Assembly (NCBI GenBank): GCA_015680685.1
Contig: MNCI01002098.1
Coordinates: 163,422 to 227,421, forward strand
From: Gnetum montanum
Lineage: Eukaryota; Streptophyta; Gnetopsida; Gnetales; Gnetaceae
DNA: 64,000 bases
Reading direction: 5' to 3'
Numbering within the stretch: position 1 is the stretch's first letter; each line of letters begins with the position of its first letter. The position numbers and the translations under genes were made by a program. Below are positions 46,691 through 56,883 of this stretch, piece by piece. The notes beneath the pieces were generated by a model. That model was not told the origin of the DNA, searched no databases, and saw only the letters and a program-made list of their open reading frames with translations.

Positions 46691-48454
46691 CTATGAAACA
46701 ATAAAAAAATGTCAAGCTACACCTATCTCAAATGAAGTTAAATCGCATAAAATAAAGAAAGCAATGTAACGAAAATCTCTCTAACTATGCAAACCTACGG
46801 TTAGGGAGGCAAGTATGTGAATTGGTTTCTAACCTTGGCAGGGTATGGATTCCTAATTTAAGGTCATAATGGAACATGGATTATGTAGGATGCATTGGCT
46901 TAGGTAAGGTAGGGAAGGTTTGAAATATGGGATTAAGCTAATTATTTGCTAGGCAATCAGAAATCTGGGAGCATTAGAAAAGTTAGAAAATTTTTATAAC
47001 TCTTGTGTTACGCATGGGACATGGGATGTTTCCTATAGTAGGTGATGCATTAATTATCTTAGGATGGTATAAATGTGTGTTTTCACCATGGTTAAACTAT
47101 CATTATCAAAAATAAAAATGAGAAGTCACTGAGCATAGCATGACTAGAGCCAGGAGAGTTAGAGGGGAGCAGTAAAAGCATAGAATCGAGTGTAACTACT
47201 AACCATAAAATGTCAAAGTGACCACCAATACCTCGGCCTTACCAATGTGAACAAGGGGGAGTGCATGTTGAGACGTCTCCTCAAGGCATGCATTAATGAG
47301 CAAAGGGAGTTATCGTTAGCTAGGTATGGCACTATGCTTCACCCTTGTGTTTTATTTTCTTTCTTCATTTGCCCATTTATTTTGTTTGCGAGGGGTTGCG
47401 GTTTTGGGGTGTCTTGGCTTGGGCAGGGACCGCCATTGTCGCCATGGTTGCCATGGTGGCCATAGTGCATAGTGTAGGGCGAGGTAGAGCAATGTAGTTT
47501 TCTGGCGATGGCTAGGATAGCTGCAACTTGTGGTGAGGAAGGAACAAAGGGACAATAGTGGATTTAGGGTAGAGGATTTGGTGTCAGTTAGCGTACTATA
47601 GGAACACATGGAATAGAGGTGAGACGAGGGCAAGGTATTGTAGGAGGCAGGGACGTGTGGGTAAGTTGCAAGGTAAGGGACACACAAAGGCATGGAAAGG
47701 TTGGATAGTGCAAGGCACTAGAGCATGATGGAGTGGGCAAGGTAATCATAAGGATGTTGGCTGTGTTTCACCTAGTACATGTTATGTACGACTTCTTTCT
47801 TCTTTGTTTTGCACCTATATTTTCATGTCTTAATGCTACACTCTAATGTACACTCCAATGAGGAGGTAGAAAAATTTTCTAAACTTTTCTATTTGGAAGT
47901 TTTTCTCCCAAGAGCATAACCAATAGTTAAAAAAAATTTATGCTTTTAAGGGTTGAAGAGCGTAACCAGCAGAGTTAGAAAATTTCTAGGTGAAGCCTAC
48001 ATGAGTTATGCTCCTAGAGAGTGCAACTAAGTGTTAAGATTTTTTTAGATATCCATGGGCTATGCTACCCAGAGTTGCCAAGTGCAAAAATACAATGCCA
48101 AACATTAAAAATGCTAAGTGCAAAAATGTGACATGTGGGACAAACTGCAAAGTGTATCAAGTTAAAATTTCTAAACCTGTAAATTAAACATGCTAATTGC
48201 TAAACATGCAAATTAGGTGAATGGAAAAAATGCAAATGTGAAACAGGAATGTTAGTGTTATGCACCATTGAGCACTAGGCACATCAAATGGATGTAGAGA
48301 AATTTTGTGCCTGTGGGGCTCATAGGGGAGACTAAGGGTTGCTAAGTCATGTTATTTTATGTCAAATTTTTCTAATGTGCTAAGTGTAACTTTAATGCAT
48401 TTCTTGTGTGCATCCAATGTATAGTAACACTTTTTTTTGCTGTTGTGATTGTAG
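46691..48454 (+). other. Central region of C
   Basis: It holds a short pol-side array remnant (46830-46880), exon 1 of the antisense gene (listed separately), and gagcataac / ctatgctacc motifs around it, similar to those in U3 of LTR C. The rest shows no supported frame. Confidence 0.55.
47215..47345 (+). pseudogene. Antisense gene of C, exon 1 (candidate)
   Basis: Reading YLGLTNVNKGECMLRRL then INEQRELSLARYGTMLHP. It matches exon 1 of B in length and pattern. No ATG start is visible in frame. A possible donor (CACCCTT then GTGTTTT) is weak. Confidence 0.45.
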
Positions 48455-48883
48455 GGTATTGTTGAAACCCATCCTCATCATGGTGGAGCTAGTGGGCATC
48501 CTCTATTGTATGAGCAAACCTATGCTAAACACACCTACCCTAGACATGCATGTGGGTCACTAGGTTGTGTGGTTCAAATCAAGAGCACTTCAACACTTCA
48601 ATGTGATAATGTGGTCACACTTGATAGCAAAAGTTACTAGTGCCATCAAAAAGACATTGCTGCTTAGGGCAAATCAGGGCATTCTAAAATTCATGTGCAA
48701 TGAGCCCACTACTAGTGATGGAGTAGGGAGGCTAGGCTAAGGCCCCAGGGGTGTTAGGCCCTTATGTAAGATCTATCCTATGCCAAAGTGTTAATGTTAT
48801 AGCAAGAGCAACATCCTTTTTATTTCTTGACACATGCTAACTCTATTTTAGAAACCACTTGGGATAGTATATAGTGTTGAAGT
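48455..48883 (+). pseudogene. Antisense gene of C, exon 2
   Basis: The acceptor is tgattgtag after a T-run; the donor is GTGAGTC. Reading LLKPILIMVELVGILYCMSK-like sequence with frame changes, matching B. The end LYFRNHLG and YIVLK corresponds to LFxNPPG and VYRVD of D. Confidence 0.6.
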
Positions 48884-48944
48884 GTGAGTCCTTCTATGAT
48901 TTTAGTAATATCCATTTGGTTATAACTCATATGAGGGTGCTATC

Positions 48945-49235
48945 CACTTACACCCATTTCCATATTTACCATTGATGAGCTTAGCCTTCATGATGAGGAG
49001 GGAGCTTCGAACCTAACTTGCATTTCCCTGTAGGAATTCTCATTCTTTGAGAATGTCTATGCAACAATGATTGTATAGATTGGGTTTGACTTAGCGGAAT
49101 ACTCTTGTTAGTACCCTAAGGCCTACAAGAGGTGTTAGACCTATGGATGGTTAGACGTGGAGTGGGTGACCCGTGTACCTAGTGTGGAGGAGGTCTCAAC
49201 CCCACAACTACCGTCACACACACCATTTGTGTTGT
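48945..49235 (+). pseudogene. Antisense gene of C, exon 3
   Basis: Reading FTIDELSLHDEEGAS, then CWTYGWLDVEWVT-like sequence, ending before GTAAGTAG. The acceptor is not clear. Frame breaks are frequent; the match to B and D is in pieces. Confidence 0.5.
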
Positions 49236-49319
49236 GTAAGTAGTTTTTTGTTTTCCTCTTATGCATTTGATACTTTTTATTTTCTCATGATGCTAACTTT
49301 TCTTTTGTCTATTGCAAAT

Positions 49320-50353
49320 GTGGTCACTTCAAGAGAGGTTACAATAGTTGCTACAGGCTGCATTGAGGCCATCCTCATCATGAAGTATGGTGATGTTGAA
49401 GGTGCATAGCATTGGTTGTGCCATCAGGCCCCAATGGAGTTAACTAGTAGGCTTCAATGGGCTAGGCTAATGGACCTTTTCTTGGCCCTTAACCCAGGCA
49501 TCCTAGTGGCCAAAATGTTTGCAATTATTGAGTCCTTTAGTGAGAGCACTAATCATTTTGTTATGCAGGCTCGTGGTGTGTGGGTGGTCTTGGACCTTAC
49601 AAATGATTTCTTTGTGGATCTCTTTAGCCTCCCCTTTGAGAGCCCATCAGTTACTAAGAAAACCAAAAAGAGGTGAACCACATGGAAGATGTTAAGGAGT
49701 GGCTATGGACTCCTAAATCCCACAAAGGCATATTCATCAAGGATGTGCAAGTGTCTGTGATCCACAAGCTCTACCCCTTCTTTTGTGCCCGTGCATTTCC
49801 AAAGTTTCTCTCCCAGGGAAAGATTCTTAGGATGGAGTAGGCTTGCATGATGAGGGATGTGTTAGAGAAAGGCATGAGGTACAAATAGCCAAAAACCTAC
49901 ACACTAAGATCATCAAGCTACACCACAACCTCCAAGTGAGGTCACATGTGTACTTCGCATTCTTTGTAGGATGTGTATGAAGGTTTGCAAAGTTCTTGGT
50001 GGTTTGGGAGGATGGACAATGGGTAGTGCATGATCACAGACAGCTCTTTAGGCCATGGATCAAACATTGTTTTGCTACCACATGGTCACAGGATCCCCCA
50101 AAGGCAATTGGTAAGTCATTTTCTATAACGAATAGAGGTAACTTAGGGCAATCTCACTACTCATATGATATGATAGGTGAAGCCGCACTGGCTAACACTA
50201 GGAATGTGGCTAGAGGGATGTGCCTCATTTCTGAGGTGGTAGGATTGTTCAAGGAAAATATTAAGAAGCCACATCCTACAAAGGAGCCCATTTGGGAGGT
50301 GGAGAAAGAGAGTAGCAGGAAAATCCATGTAAGAGTCTGGGACTTATGTTTAG
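49320..50353 (+). pseudogene. Antisense gene of C, exon 4 (core domain)
   Basis: Reading AILIMKYGDVEGA, MDLFLALNPGIL, IIESFSESTNHFV, WVVLDLTNDFFVDLFSLPFE, then LYPFFCARAFPKFLSQGK and VHFVFFV-type blocks. VVWEDGQWVVHDHRQLFRPW and IKHCFATTWSQDPPKAIGK follow in a 149-codon open piece (49996-50445). ESSRKIHVRVWDL follows before the GTGAGTATG donor. The acceptor AG is lost or shifted. Order and spacing match B; the first third and the Pro-Leu-Phe block also match D. Confidence 0.7.
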
Positions 50354-50490
50354 GTGAGTATGAGTCCTTGAATGCATTTTTTTTTATTTTAAGTATTTAT
50401 AAATTTGGTTGCTTTTCTTTCTTGTGCTATACTATACTATGCTAAGTGTTGGAGATGCTAATATTAACCTATGTGAATTCTTGGATGTAG

Positions 50491-50738
50491 ATAAGAGGGC
50501 TATTAGAGCAGTAGTAGAGCCTATAGTAGATGATGTCCCTCTTTAAACTGAAGAGAGATAGGCACTAAAGGACAAGGAACAAGAGGCTGTGGAGGTCTTA
50601 CAATAGTTAGAGGAGGAAGGGTTAATGTATCTAAATTGGGATGAGTTTGATAACCTCTTTGACAATGTGTAGATGGGTGAACACTCCCACCCTCCATCCC
50701 CCCCCCCCCCCCCNCACTCATACCCGAGGGCTTGCTGG
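50491..50738 (+). pseudogene. Antisense gene of C, exon 5
   Basis: It starts after cttggatgtag and ends before GTAGGAG. Reading DKRAIRAVVEPIVDDVPL and then an acidic segment. A run of C with an undetermined base (50698-50714) lies inside and may hide a length error. Confidence 0.55.
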
Positions 50739-50830
50739 GTAGGAGCTCTATACTGTTATCTTTTGTTACTCTTTTTAGCTTTTACATCTTTGGTTGTTTG
50801 ATAATTATTAAATGTGCTATTATATCATAG

Positions 50831-50974
50831 TCGTAGATGTGTTTACTAGTGATCTAGTATCTACTTTTACCTTTCACATGAAGCTATGGGTAGAAGCACC
50901 TAATAAGTTTGCCTTCACAGAAGGCCTAGTTGAAGACATGGTGGATCACATATAATAGATAGATCCTGAGATTG
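50831..50974 (+). pseudogene. Antisense gene of C, exon 6
   Basis: Reading VDVFTSDLVSTFTFHMKLWV then EAPNKFAFTEGLVEDMVDHI, two stops and IDPEI. The acceptor is atatcatag and the donor GTATGTCC. It ends in phase 1, and the next exon continues the frame. Confidence 0.62.
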
Positions 50975-51058
50975 GTATGTCCATGTTTGCTTACTTTGCT
51001 TTACTGATTTTCTACTTAGTTTGTGGCTGATGTGGTTTTTCCTATTGTACGCAAATAG

Positions 51059-51132
51059 GTTCCAATCTTCACTAGGATCTGAGTAGGATGGCTAGAGTTG
51101 ATGTTGTCCTTGAGTTTCCCCTTGAAGTGGAG
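51059..51132 (+). pseudogene. Antisense gene of C, exon 7, part before LTR F
   Basis: The acceptor is acgcaaatag. Joined in phase to exon 6 it reads SNLH, one TAG, DLSRMARVDVVLEFPLEVE. The frame is cut at 51133 by the TGA that starts LTR F. Confidence 0.55.
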
Positions 51133-51409
51133 TGAAACACCCAAAAATTCAAAGGCATGCTTGCTTCAACAGGTCTTTACAATTCGCAAAGCGTCATGGT
51201 AGTTCTTCAGGAGATGGATGCCCTAATGTTCAGACTATCCAATTCGGCAAGTTTTCTACTCCTAGTGTCAACGGGCTAAATGGATTCTCTAGCCTACCCA
51301 CCTGAGTAGTTCACCCAGCCGATAGCGCACTTAGGGGCAATGCGTGGAATTATTGGCGGTGCTCAAAATGTGCAAAATAGTTTGGCAAGTTATCTAAGAC
51401 AAGGGGTTT

Positions 51410-52010
51410 GCTACGCTATGTAGCGTAGCAGACTTTAGAAAATGATTGCAGAACGAAGTGCTTCAGCAAGTTTTCTAAGTTAAGGAGTTTTGCTATGCTA
51501 CGCTGGGCTATGTAGCGTAGCAGACTTTAAAAGACGTGTGCAGAAGAGAAGTGCTACACTATGCTACGCTACGTAGCATAGGACAGCGTAGCAAAAGCTA
51601 GGTGGTTAGACCTCTTGCCCAACTTCACGTCCTCCAGTAATGTCCCCTCCACCAGAAAGCGAAAAACTTGGCAAAAGGCAAACCATGTTGGCTGCTACGC
51701 TACACTGAGCTACATGGTGCAACATGGCGTAGCAATTCTATGGAAGTGAGAGGAGGCATCTCAAAGGGCAGGATTAGTAAGTTCATAAGTTCCGTAGTGA
51801 AAAAGTTAGAATTTGTAGATTGGTGACATTTTTTGCGACTAAGGCTAGCTGCTATGCTATGCTATGATATGTAGCATAGCAAATACGTAATAAATAGTCA
51901 ACATGCTTCACAGGATTCCAACACATGCAGCGAGACATATAACAAGATGCTATGCTATGCCAACATGCTATGCTACAAAGCACAGCACAACGTAGCATGT
52001 AGTTATGCTA
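51410..52010. repeat. Palindromic GCTACGCTA/TAGCGTAGC motif cluster in U3 of F
   Basis: TGCTACGCTATGTAGCGTAGC begins near 51410 as a near-perfect palindrome. Related forms, such as ctatgctacgctacgtagca, recur near 51495, 51520, 51555, 51700, 51850, 51950 and 52000. They lie upstream of the TATA box. Confidence 0.75.
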
Positions 52011-52226
52011 CATCAATGCACTTCACCTAATTGCACCATTGGCACACATCTCCAAACTCTGACAGCACAATTACGGCATGCTAGGCTTGCAATTATGGTG
52101 TGGCAGGCTCTTAATTACAACGATCATGCATGTCCAACAGTCATGCAGGCATGTGCAGCATAGATAGATCAACACAAGCCCAGGGCACATGGCATCCAAA
52201 CCACACCTTTCGCGCATCCTTGGCCC

Positions 52227-52234
52227 TATAAATA
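52227..52234 (+). promoter_or_regulatory. TATA box of LTR F
   Basis: TATAAATA preceded by atccttggccc, as in the TATA contexts of LTRs B and C. Confidence 0.7.
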
Positions 52235-52820
52235 TCCCAATGAGCAGTGCTTGAAGGGTCTTGGTCTAGTTTTTTGGCAATTTGATTAGCTGGAAATTTT
52301 GTTGGTTAATAAGAAAAAAATGTTAGCACTGTAACCTGGGGCATTGTAAGCTTTCTGTTTGACATTGTAAAAAGATAGCACTCTTAGTTGGCATTTTTTT
52401 CTGCTCTTTTCTATCACCTTGGTAGCATTTCACATTGTTAACTCCTGAATCTGCCTTCAAGCACACAACCGTCTTTCTCTACACGTCTTGGTTAACTTTG
52501 GGATCTTTGCGCCTCCCAACGTCATGCAACCAATTGTATCCACCTTGATAGATTGAAGTCATAATCTTGAAGTGGTGCATTTTTCTAACTGCATTCTACT
52601 TTGCTCTCTTGGTTATCTTTGCATTTTTACATTGTTTTCTATCCCTCTTGCATGTAAAGTTTTCATTTTATGCTAGAGGTCTCGTTTTCAAATTATCCAT
52701 TTACGAAAGGTTATATTAATATCGACTAAGTCCCTGTCTGATCGACCAGATCATTCAGGGCATCCCATTTCCATTTTTATCTAGCACGGCCCTCCCACGG
52801 ATTCGGGGTTAAGACTATCA

Positions 52821-53626
52821 ACGATCGATGACCTCTTGGTGTTTTCCAGCCATCGATGTTTTTGGTCGCTACATGGAGCAAGTGCCCCATCATGTGTATA
52901 ATGAGGTGGGTAAGTACATGCTTTCATTTGTAAAATCATTATGGGTATGCAGGTGTATGAATGAGCATCTATGGAAGTAGGTGCACAAGCTCCAGGATAG
53001 AGAAGCAAGCCGAGACACCAAATTGGAAGACCTGTAGGCCTGCTATGATTTCCTAGTGGCTCACGATTGAGGGGACGGTACTTGATGAACAGCCAAGATT
53101 GACTATGCTAGGTACTAGTCAGAAATTTATGGTAAGAATGAGGCCACCCAAGATGTGATTAAGTAGTGGCTATAGATGGACTTGCCAACCAGGAAGAACT
53201 AAGACTAGAAGAACTATAGTGCTAAGGTGTACTAATGCAATCAGACTCAAAAAAATCATAAACACCATTACAAGTGTGAATGAGAGGCATACCTTAAAAG
53301 GTATAAGGAAGAGGTTGTGGAGTTCCCATTTTCATAATATGTTTCTTGACACAAGTAGCACAACATGGGCTTATGAATTGATCGCTAGTCATGTGATGGT
53401 GAGTGGGACTCTTGAGAGATATATCTGTGTGCCTTCAAGAGAGGTTTCCTCTATCACATTTTCATTGGAGCCACTTGCATGGACCACCATGGACAAAGGT
53501 AAGACCCTCACATGCATTGACTTTGGCCAAGAAGACTTGATGCAGCTATCAAAGGCTAAGATCCTCCAACATTTGGAGGTAGGCCTTGGTAGAATGCCTA
53601 TAGATATCGATGTGAGCCCCTCTCAA
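52821..53626 (+). pseudogene. Antisense gene, exon 7 continued (or first exon of an F element)
   Basis: One frame runs from about 52849 to 53330 with mainly TAG and TGA stops: AIDVFGRYMEQVPHHVYNEV, then CMNEHLWK, VHKLQDREASRDTKLEDL, then ACYDFLVAHD, SEIYGKNEATQDVIK and NHKHHYKCE. The charged helical pattern suggests a coiled coil. After a frameshift it reads VPSREVSSITFSLEPLAW and KGKTLTCIDFGQEDLMQL, then SKAKILQHLEVGLGR. The exon ends at donor GTTAGT. No family was recognised. Linkage to the gene upstream of F is inferred from position and near-continuous frame. Confidence 0.5.
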
Positions 53627-53722
53627 GTTAGTTTAGTTTGGATTTTTTTTTTTTTGCATTATGATAACTTTGCATGCTACACATTTGTTAGCTAATTTAT
53701 TGTTTTGTGTTGATTTAAGTAG

Positions 53723-53806
53723 GTTCTGAGTAATGGTGTAGGCCCCAATGAAGTAGTGGAGGAAGAAGAAGAGAAACCCCAACCCCCACCAAACATGATT
53801 GGCTGA
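53723..53806 (+). pseudogene. Last exon of the antisense gene, acidic-proline tail
   Basis: After the acceptor tgatttaagtag the frame continues in phase: VLSNGVGPNEVVEEEEE, KPQPPPNMIG and TGA. The run of five Glu and three Pro before the stop suggests a disordered C-terminal tail. It is open along its whole length. Confidence 0.5.
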
Positions 53807-54716
53807 GTAGCCCATGATGTAGCCCTATTGTTGGGCAATTTTGTGCTTTTGGCCATTGTTTTTTTTTTTGATGTGCAATCATGCTAGATAATTGATTAAT
53901 GGGAATAAGGTCAAAATTTATGTTTATCTATTTTGCTATGTGAATCGTGTGTTTGTTAAGTGTTGAACATTAGTATGCAATTGGTTGATTTGTTTAGGCC
54001 CCTATGGGCCCCATTCCAATTTGAAGCATTGGTGAAAGGCTATTGCTAGTTTTAGGCCATTTTGGGCCATGGAAATTGCTAGTTTAAGGCCATTTTGGGC
54101 CATGGAAATTGCTAGTTTAAGGCCATCTTAGGACATACATAAGAGAGAAGGTGCTACCAGTTGTAGTTCATGGTAGGCCATGTGTTAGTGTAGGCCTTTT
54201 CAGGCCATAGTGAAAAAGAAGGTAAGCTACCAATTTTAGGCCATGGCTGGCCATATAAATTGCTAGTTTAAGGTCATTTCAGGCCATGTGATAGGATTGT
54301 TAGTTTAAGGTCATTTTAGGCCATGTGATGGGATTGCTATTTTAAGGCCATTTCTAGCCATGTGATGGGATTACTAGTTTAAGGCCATTTTGGGCCATGT
54401 GATGGGATTGCTAGTTTAAGGCCATTTTAGGCCATGTGATGGGATTGCTAGTTTAAGGTCATTTCTGGCCATGATGATGTAAGGAAGGTTGCCAATTTTA
54501 GTCCATGATGGTCATTTTTTTATTATTTTATGGTTATTTTATTTTTATGTACTTTAGTGTTTTCTAATGCATGAAAGGACTAAGTGGAAATGCATAAAAT
54601 AAAGAAATGGAATAACTAATGCAAAATGCAAGTGACCATGTGATATGTAACTGCACAAGTGAAAGTGGAAGGTGATCAAGACATGCAGAAGTTATGAGCA
54701 CATAGGTGCCTAGTAC
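53807..54716. other. Sequence after the antisense gene, with a tandem array
   Basis: No coding frame is supported. The main content is the 37-bp array at 54040-54480. A spacer up to the LTR of D follows. Confidence 0.6.
54040..54480. repeat. Tandem array with 37-bp unit
   Basis: About ten units share gctagtttaaggccatttt and gggccatgtgatgggatt. The core gtttaaggccat is shared with the short array at 61005 beside the pol of D, and the agttta start with the arrays downstream of pol. Confidence 0.9.
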
Positions 54717-55280
54717 TGTACCATCCGAAATCGTCGGTCTCTGGCTGGAAGGAAACAGAGACTGTGGGATCATCGGGCATGCACAGAAGACCCTACCTTC
54801 GCCTGAGGGCGAGCTGGAATGCATGAAGGTAGAGTACCTTGGGTGGTCCACACGCGGATTAGACAAGGATTTCCCCGAACGTATACCGAAGTGTTATATG
54901 CTGGGTTATACGTAAACAGCGTAACGGGCGCAAACGAGAGCGTAAACAGTGTAACAGGTGCGAACAGAGCGTAAATGCAAACGAGTGTAAATAGAACACA
55001 TGTAAAAAATTAACGTAAACTATAAACAATGGTATTACAGAATGAAAGTACAATGCACTGGTCTAACGTAGTTGTGATGGAACACAAGGCGGACGAAAAG
55101 CCCCGGTGGATGCAGGGAGGACTCGGCTGGTTCGCACTGTAGGTGCAGTGTAGAGACTGTGTGCCTAGCTTACAGGATTGTCCAGTGTAAAAGGGTTTTT
55201 AGCTTTGGTGCACAACGTAATTGTTCTCTGGTATGCTCTGGGATTTTGCCAACCGACCTTGATACAAGTGGAAAAGTGGG

Positions 55281-55290
55281 GTTTTTATAC
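55281..55290 (-). promoter_or_regulatory. TATA box of LTR D
   Basis: The minus strand reads GTATAAAAAC, about 565 bases from either LTR edge. Confidence 0.65.
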
Positions 55291-55384
55291 CGGTTGTTAC
55301 GCTAGACTCGGGTTGGGCAACACGTGGACGTTGACTGGGTGCAAAAAGGACGTAAAATTTACAAGTGTACAACATATTACATCT

Positions 55385-55720
55385 GCTGAGTGTATACGCT
55401 GAGCGTAGACACTATATCAAATGGGCGTAGACTCTGGGCATATACGTTGGATGTGCTGGGCGTATACGCCAAGCGTGTATGTCGACAATGGCTGGGCATA
55501 TATGCCAGGTGTATATGCTGATGGTTGCCGACTTGCTTCAATCCTTGCTCTTCGGTGTTATTTTCATTCTGTCTTTGGAGATTCCATGTCGGGCGTAAAC
55601 ATTTGCTATACCTGCCAAGCGTACCTGTGAAGTGTGTACGTCGGGCATGTAAGTTGGATGTCTACGCTGGGCATATACGCTGGGCGTATACGCTATGGAT
55701 GTCGGGCGTATACGCTGGTA
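55385..55720. promoter_or_regulatory. GCGTATACGC palindrome cluster in U3 of D
   Basis: The perfect 10-base palindrome stands at 55460-55469, 55684-55693 and 55706-55715. Near forms (tgtatacgctgagcgtag, ggcatatacgctggg, gggcgtaaac) fill the space between. The same set is in the central region of D. Position upstream of the TATA box fits regulatory sites; the binding factor is unknown. Confidence 0.7.
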
Positions 55721-55840
55721 CTTAGTGAAAATTAAGCATTTTGATCCCCGAAGTTGCAATGTGTGACACCAAATGTAGCCGTGATTGTCCGTGGGTCCTA
55801 GGGACCTGCTTCCTGCTGGAGAAATACCAAGCTCGAAATT

Positions 55841-55925
55841 TTGTGGTGTTTCATTGGCCCCTCTTTGTTGACGCTTGGAGGAATCAACCTGAGAAGCATC
55901 GACAAAGAAGTGCAAAACACCACAA
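55841..55925 (-). promoter_or_regulatory. Hairpin over the polypurine tract of D
   Basis: TTGTGGTGTTT at 55841-55851 pairs perfectly with AAACACCACAA at 55915-55925. Inside, tctttgttgacgctt pairs with aagcatcgacaaaga with one wobble and one mismatch. The minus-strand tract acaaagagggg ends four bases from the LTR TG, so the stem joins the U3 end to the untranslated region. Confidence 0.7.
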
Positions 55926-56883
55926 GAAACTCAGTAGAGATCTTGTCTGTTGCCACTTGACTAGACATCATCGCACCGTGTTCAGTAGTACATGGGATAG
56001 GGAAAGTGAAGTTTATGGCTGGTAGGAAAACGGAGATTGTTGGGATCGATCACTACCCAAGGGATTGCGCTTGGGAAATGGGATGCCTAGGTGTGCGGCA
56101 TGCTGGTCCTTGTCAATAGCTATTGTTTAGTAGACTCAAAGTTCAGACATGCGATGTGTGTCCTTTGGCGGAACAAGGCTCTTGGTTAGTGTTCAAGAGA
56201 ACTTGATGACAAGACCAAAGCCACGGGCGGATGTGTTACATTCTTTGTAGGAACAGGGCCCATGTTTAATGTTTAGGGGGGACCTATTGGTGAAGAGCCA
56301 AAGCCATGCAACTAGATGCTTCTTGACCATTTTGGACATGAGTACTTGGTGTTGAGACAACTGCCTTCCAGCCTGGGGCTTATATGGGAAGTGCCAAGGG
56401 TCTTTTTTTTTTGGGAGGTTTGCGTTGATCTTGTACTCATGCTTAGGTGCCATGCTGTGTGTTGCAACTACTTTATCATGTTGTAGTGTGTAACAGTGTG
56501 CTCAAAGTTTTGAATGTATTCAGTGCATCGGAGGTCGGTAAATAGATAGTGACCCCCCCGGGAATGGGAATGTACTAGTGAACGGTTTGATTTAGTCTTG
56601 CCATGTGTGCTGTTAACATTGTCCCATCTTGCTGCTTGTGATGAGGTGCATTCTTGTGCGAAGACCTCGGGGTGTCATCCTGCAAACACAACTCCAAGGA
56701 GACAAGAAAACCATGGTTGAATAAGCGAGCTTAGATTTGAACGGCTGCAAATGGAACAAAAATACTGGATGAGATTCTGAGCACTGTGTATGAATGACAG
56801 CGATGTTCATGAAAATTTTGTCTGACGGTGAGCGATGCAGTGATTCTGATGAGTGAGTGTGGCTGTGGAGTGAAGAGCCAGAG
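55926..56883 (-). other. 3' untranslated region of element D
   Basis: No supported frame. The stretch tcctgcaaacacaactccaa near 56677, followed by agaaaaccatgg, is shared with B and C. Confidence 0.6.

Larger units (their letters stand above)
51133..52820 (+). repeat. LTR F: plus-strand LTR of the A-D family
   Basis: The start TGAAACACCCAAAAATTC matches the U3 starts of B, C and D. The end, with taagtccctg, cagggcatccc and ggattcggggttaagact, matches the reverse complement of the left edges of B and C. A TATA box lies at 52227. So it is an LTR of this family in the opposite orientation. The flanking bases (tggag and acgat) do not form a target duplication. CG retention suggests it is younger than B and C. 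Confidence 0.8.
39493..54716 (-). mobile_element. Element C: Tat-type Ty3/gypsy with antisense gene, interrupted by F and D
   Basis: From left to right: 3' LTR, hairpin, untranslated region, array, pol (minus), central region, antisense gene (plus), array. The LTR of F lies in exon 7 of the antisense gene, and element D begins at 54717. Assigning 52821-54716 to C rests on the open frame resuming there after F; it could instead belong to a separate plus-strand copy that starts with F. The decay level is similar to B. The 5' end and gag are not in the window. Confidence 0.7.
54717..55853 (-). repeat. 3' LTR of element D
   Basis: The right edge is fixed by tgtggtgtttca next to the hairpin and polypurine tract. 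The left edge at tgtaccatcc is placed by weaker similarity to B and C (ctggaagg...cagagac). U3 (55291-55853) holds the GCGTATACGC set. Confidence 0.65.

Noticed and set aside
39493-52820. A DNA transposon with 1.6-kb inverted terminal repeats
   Set aside because: Kept only as one option for LTR F. The termini are LTRs with TATA boxes and a polypurine tract, and pol is a retrotransposon polymerase.
55421-55725. Plus-strand open frames in the GCGTATACGC region
   Set aside because: Generated by the repeated motif in the LTR; Tyr/Thr/Gly periodicity follows the repeat.
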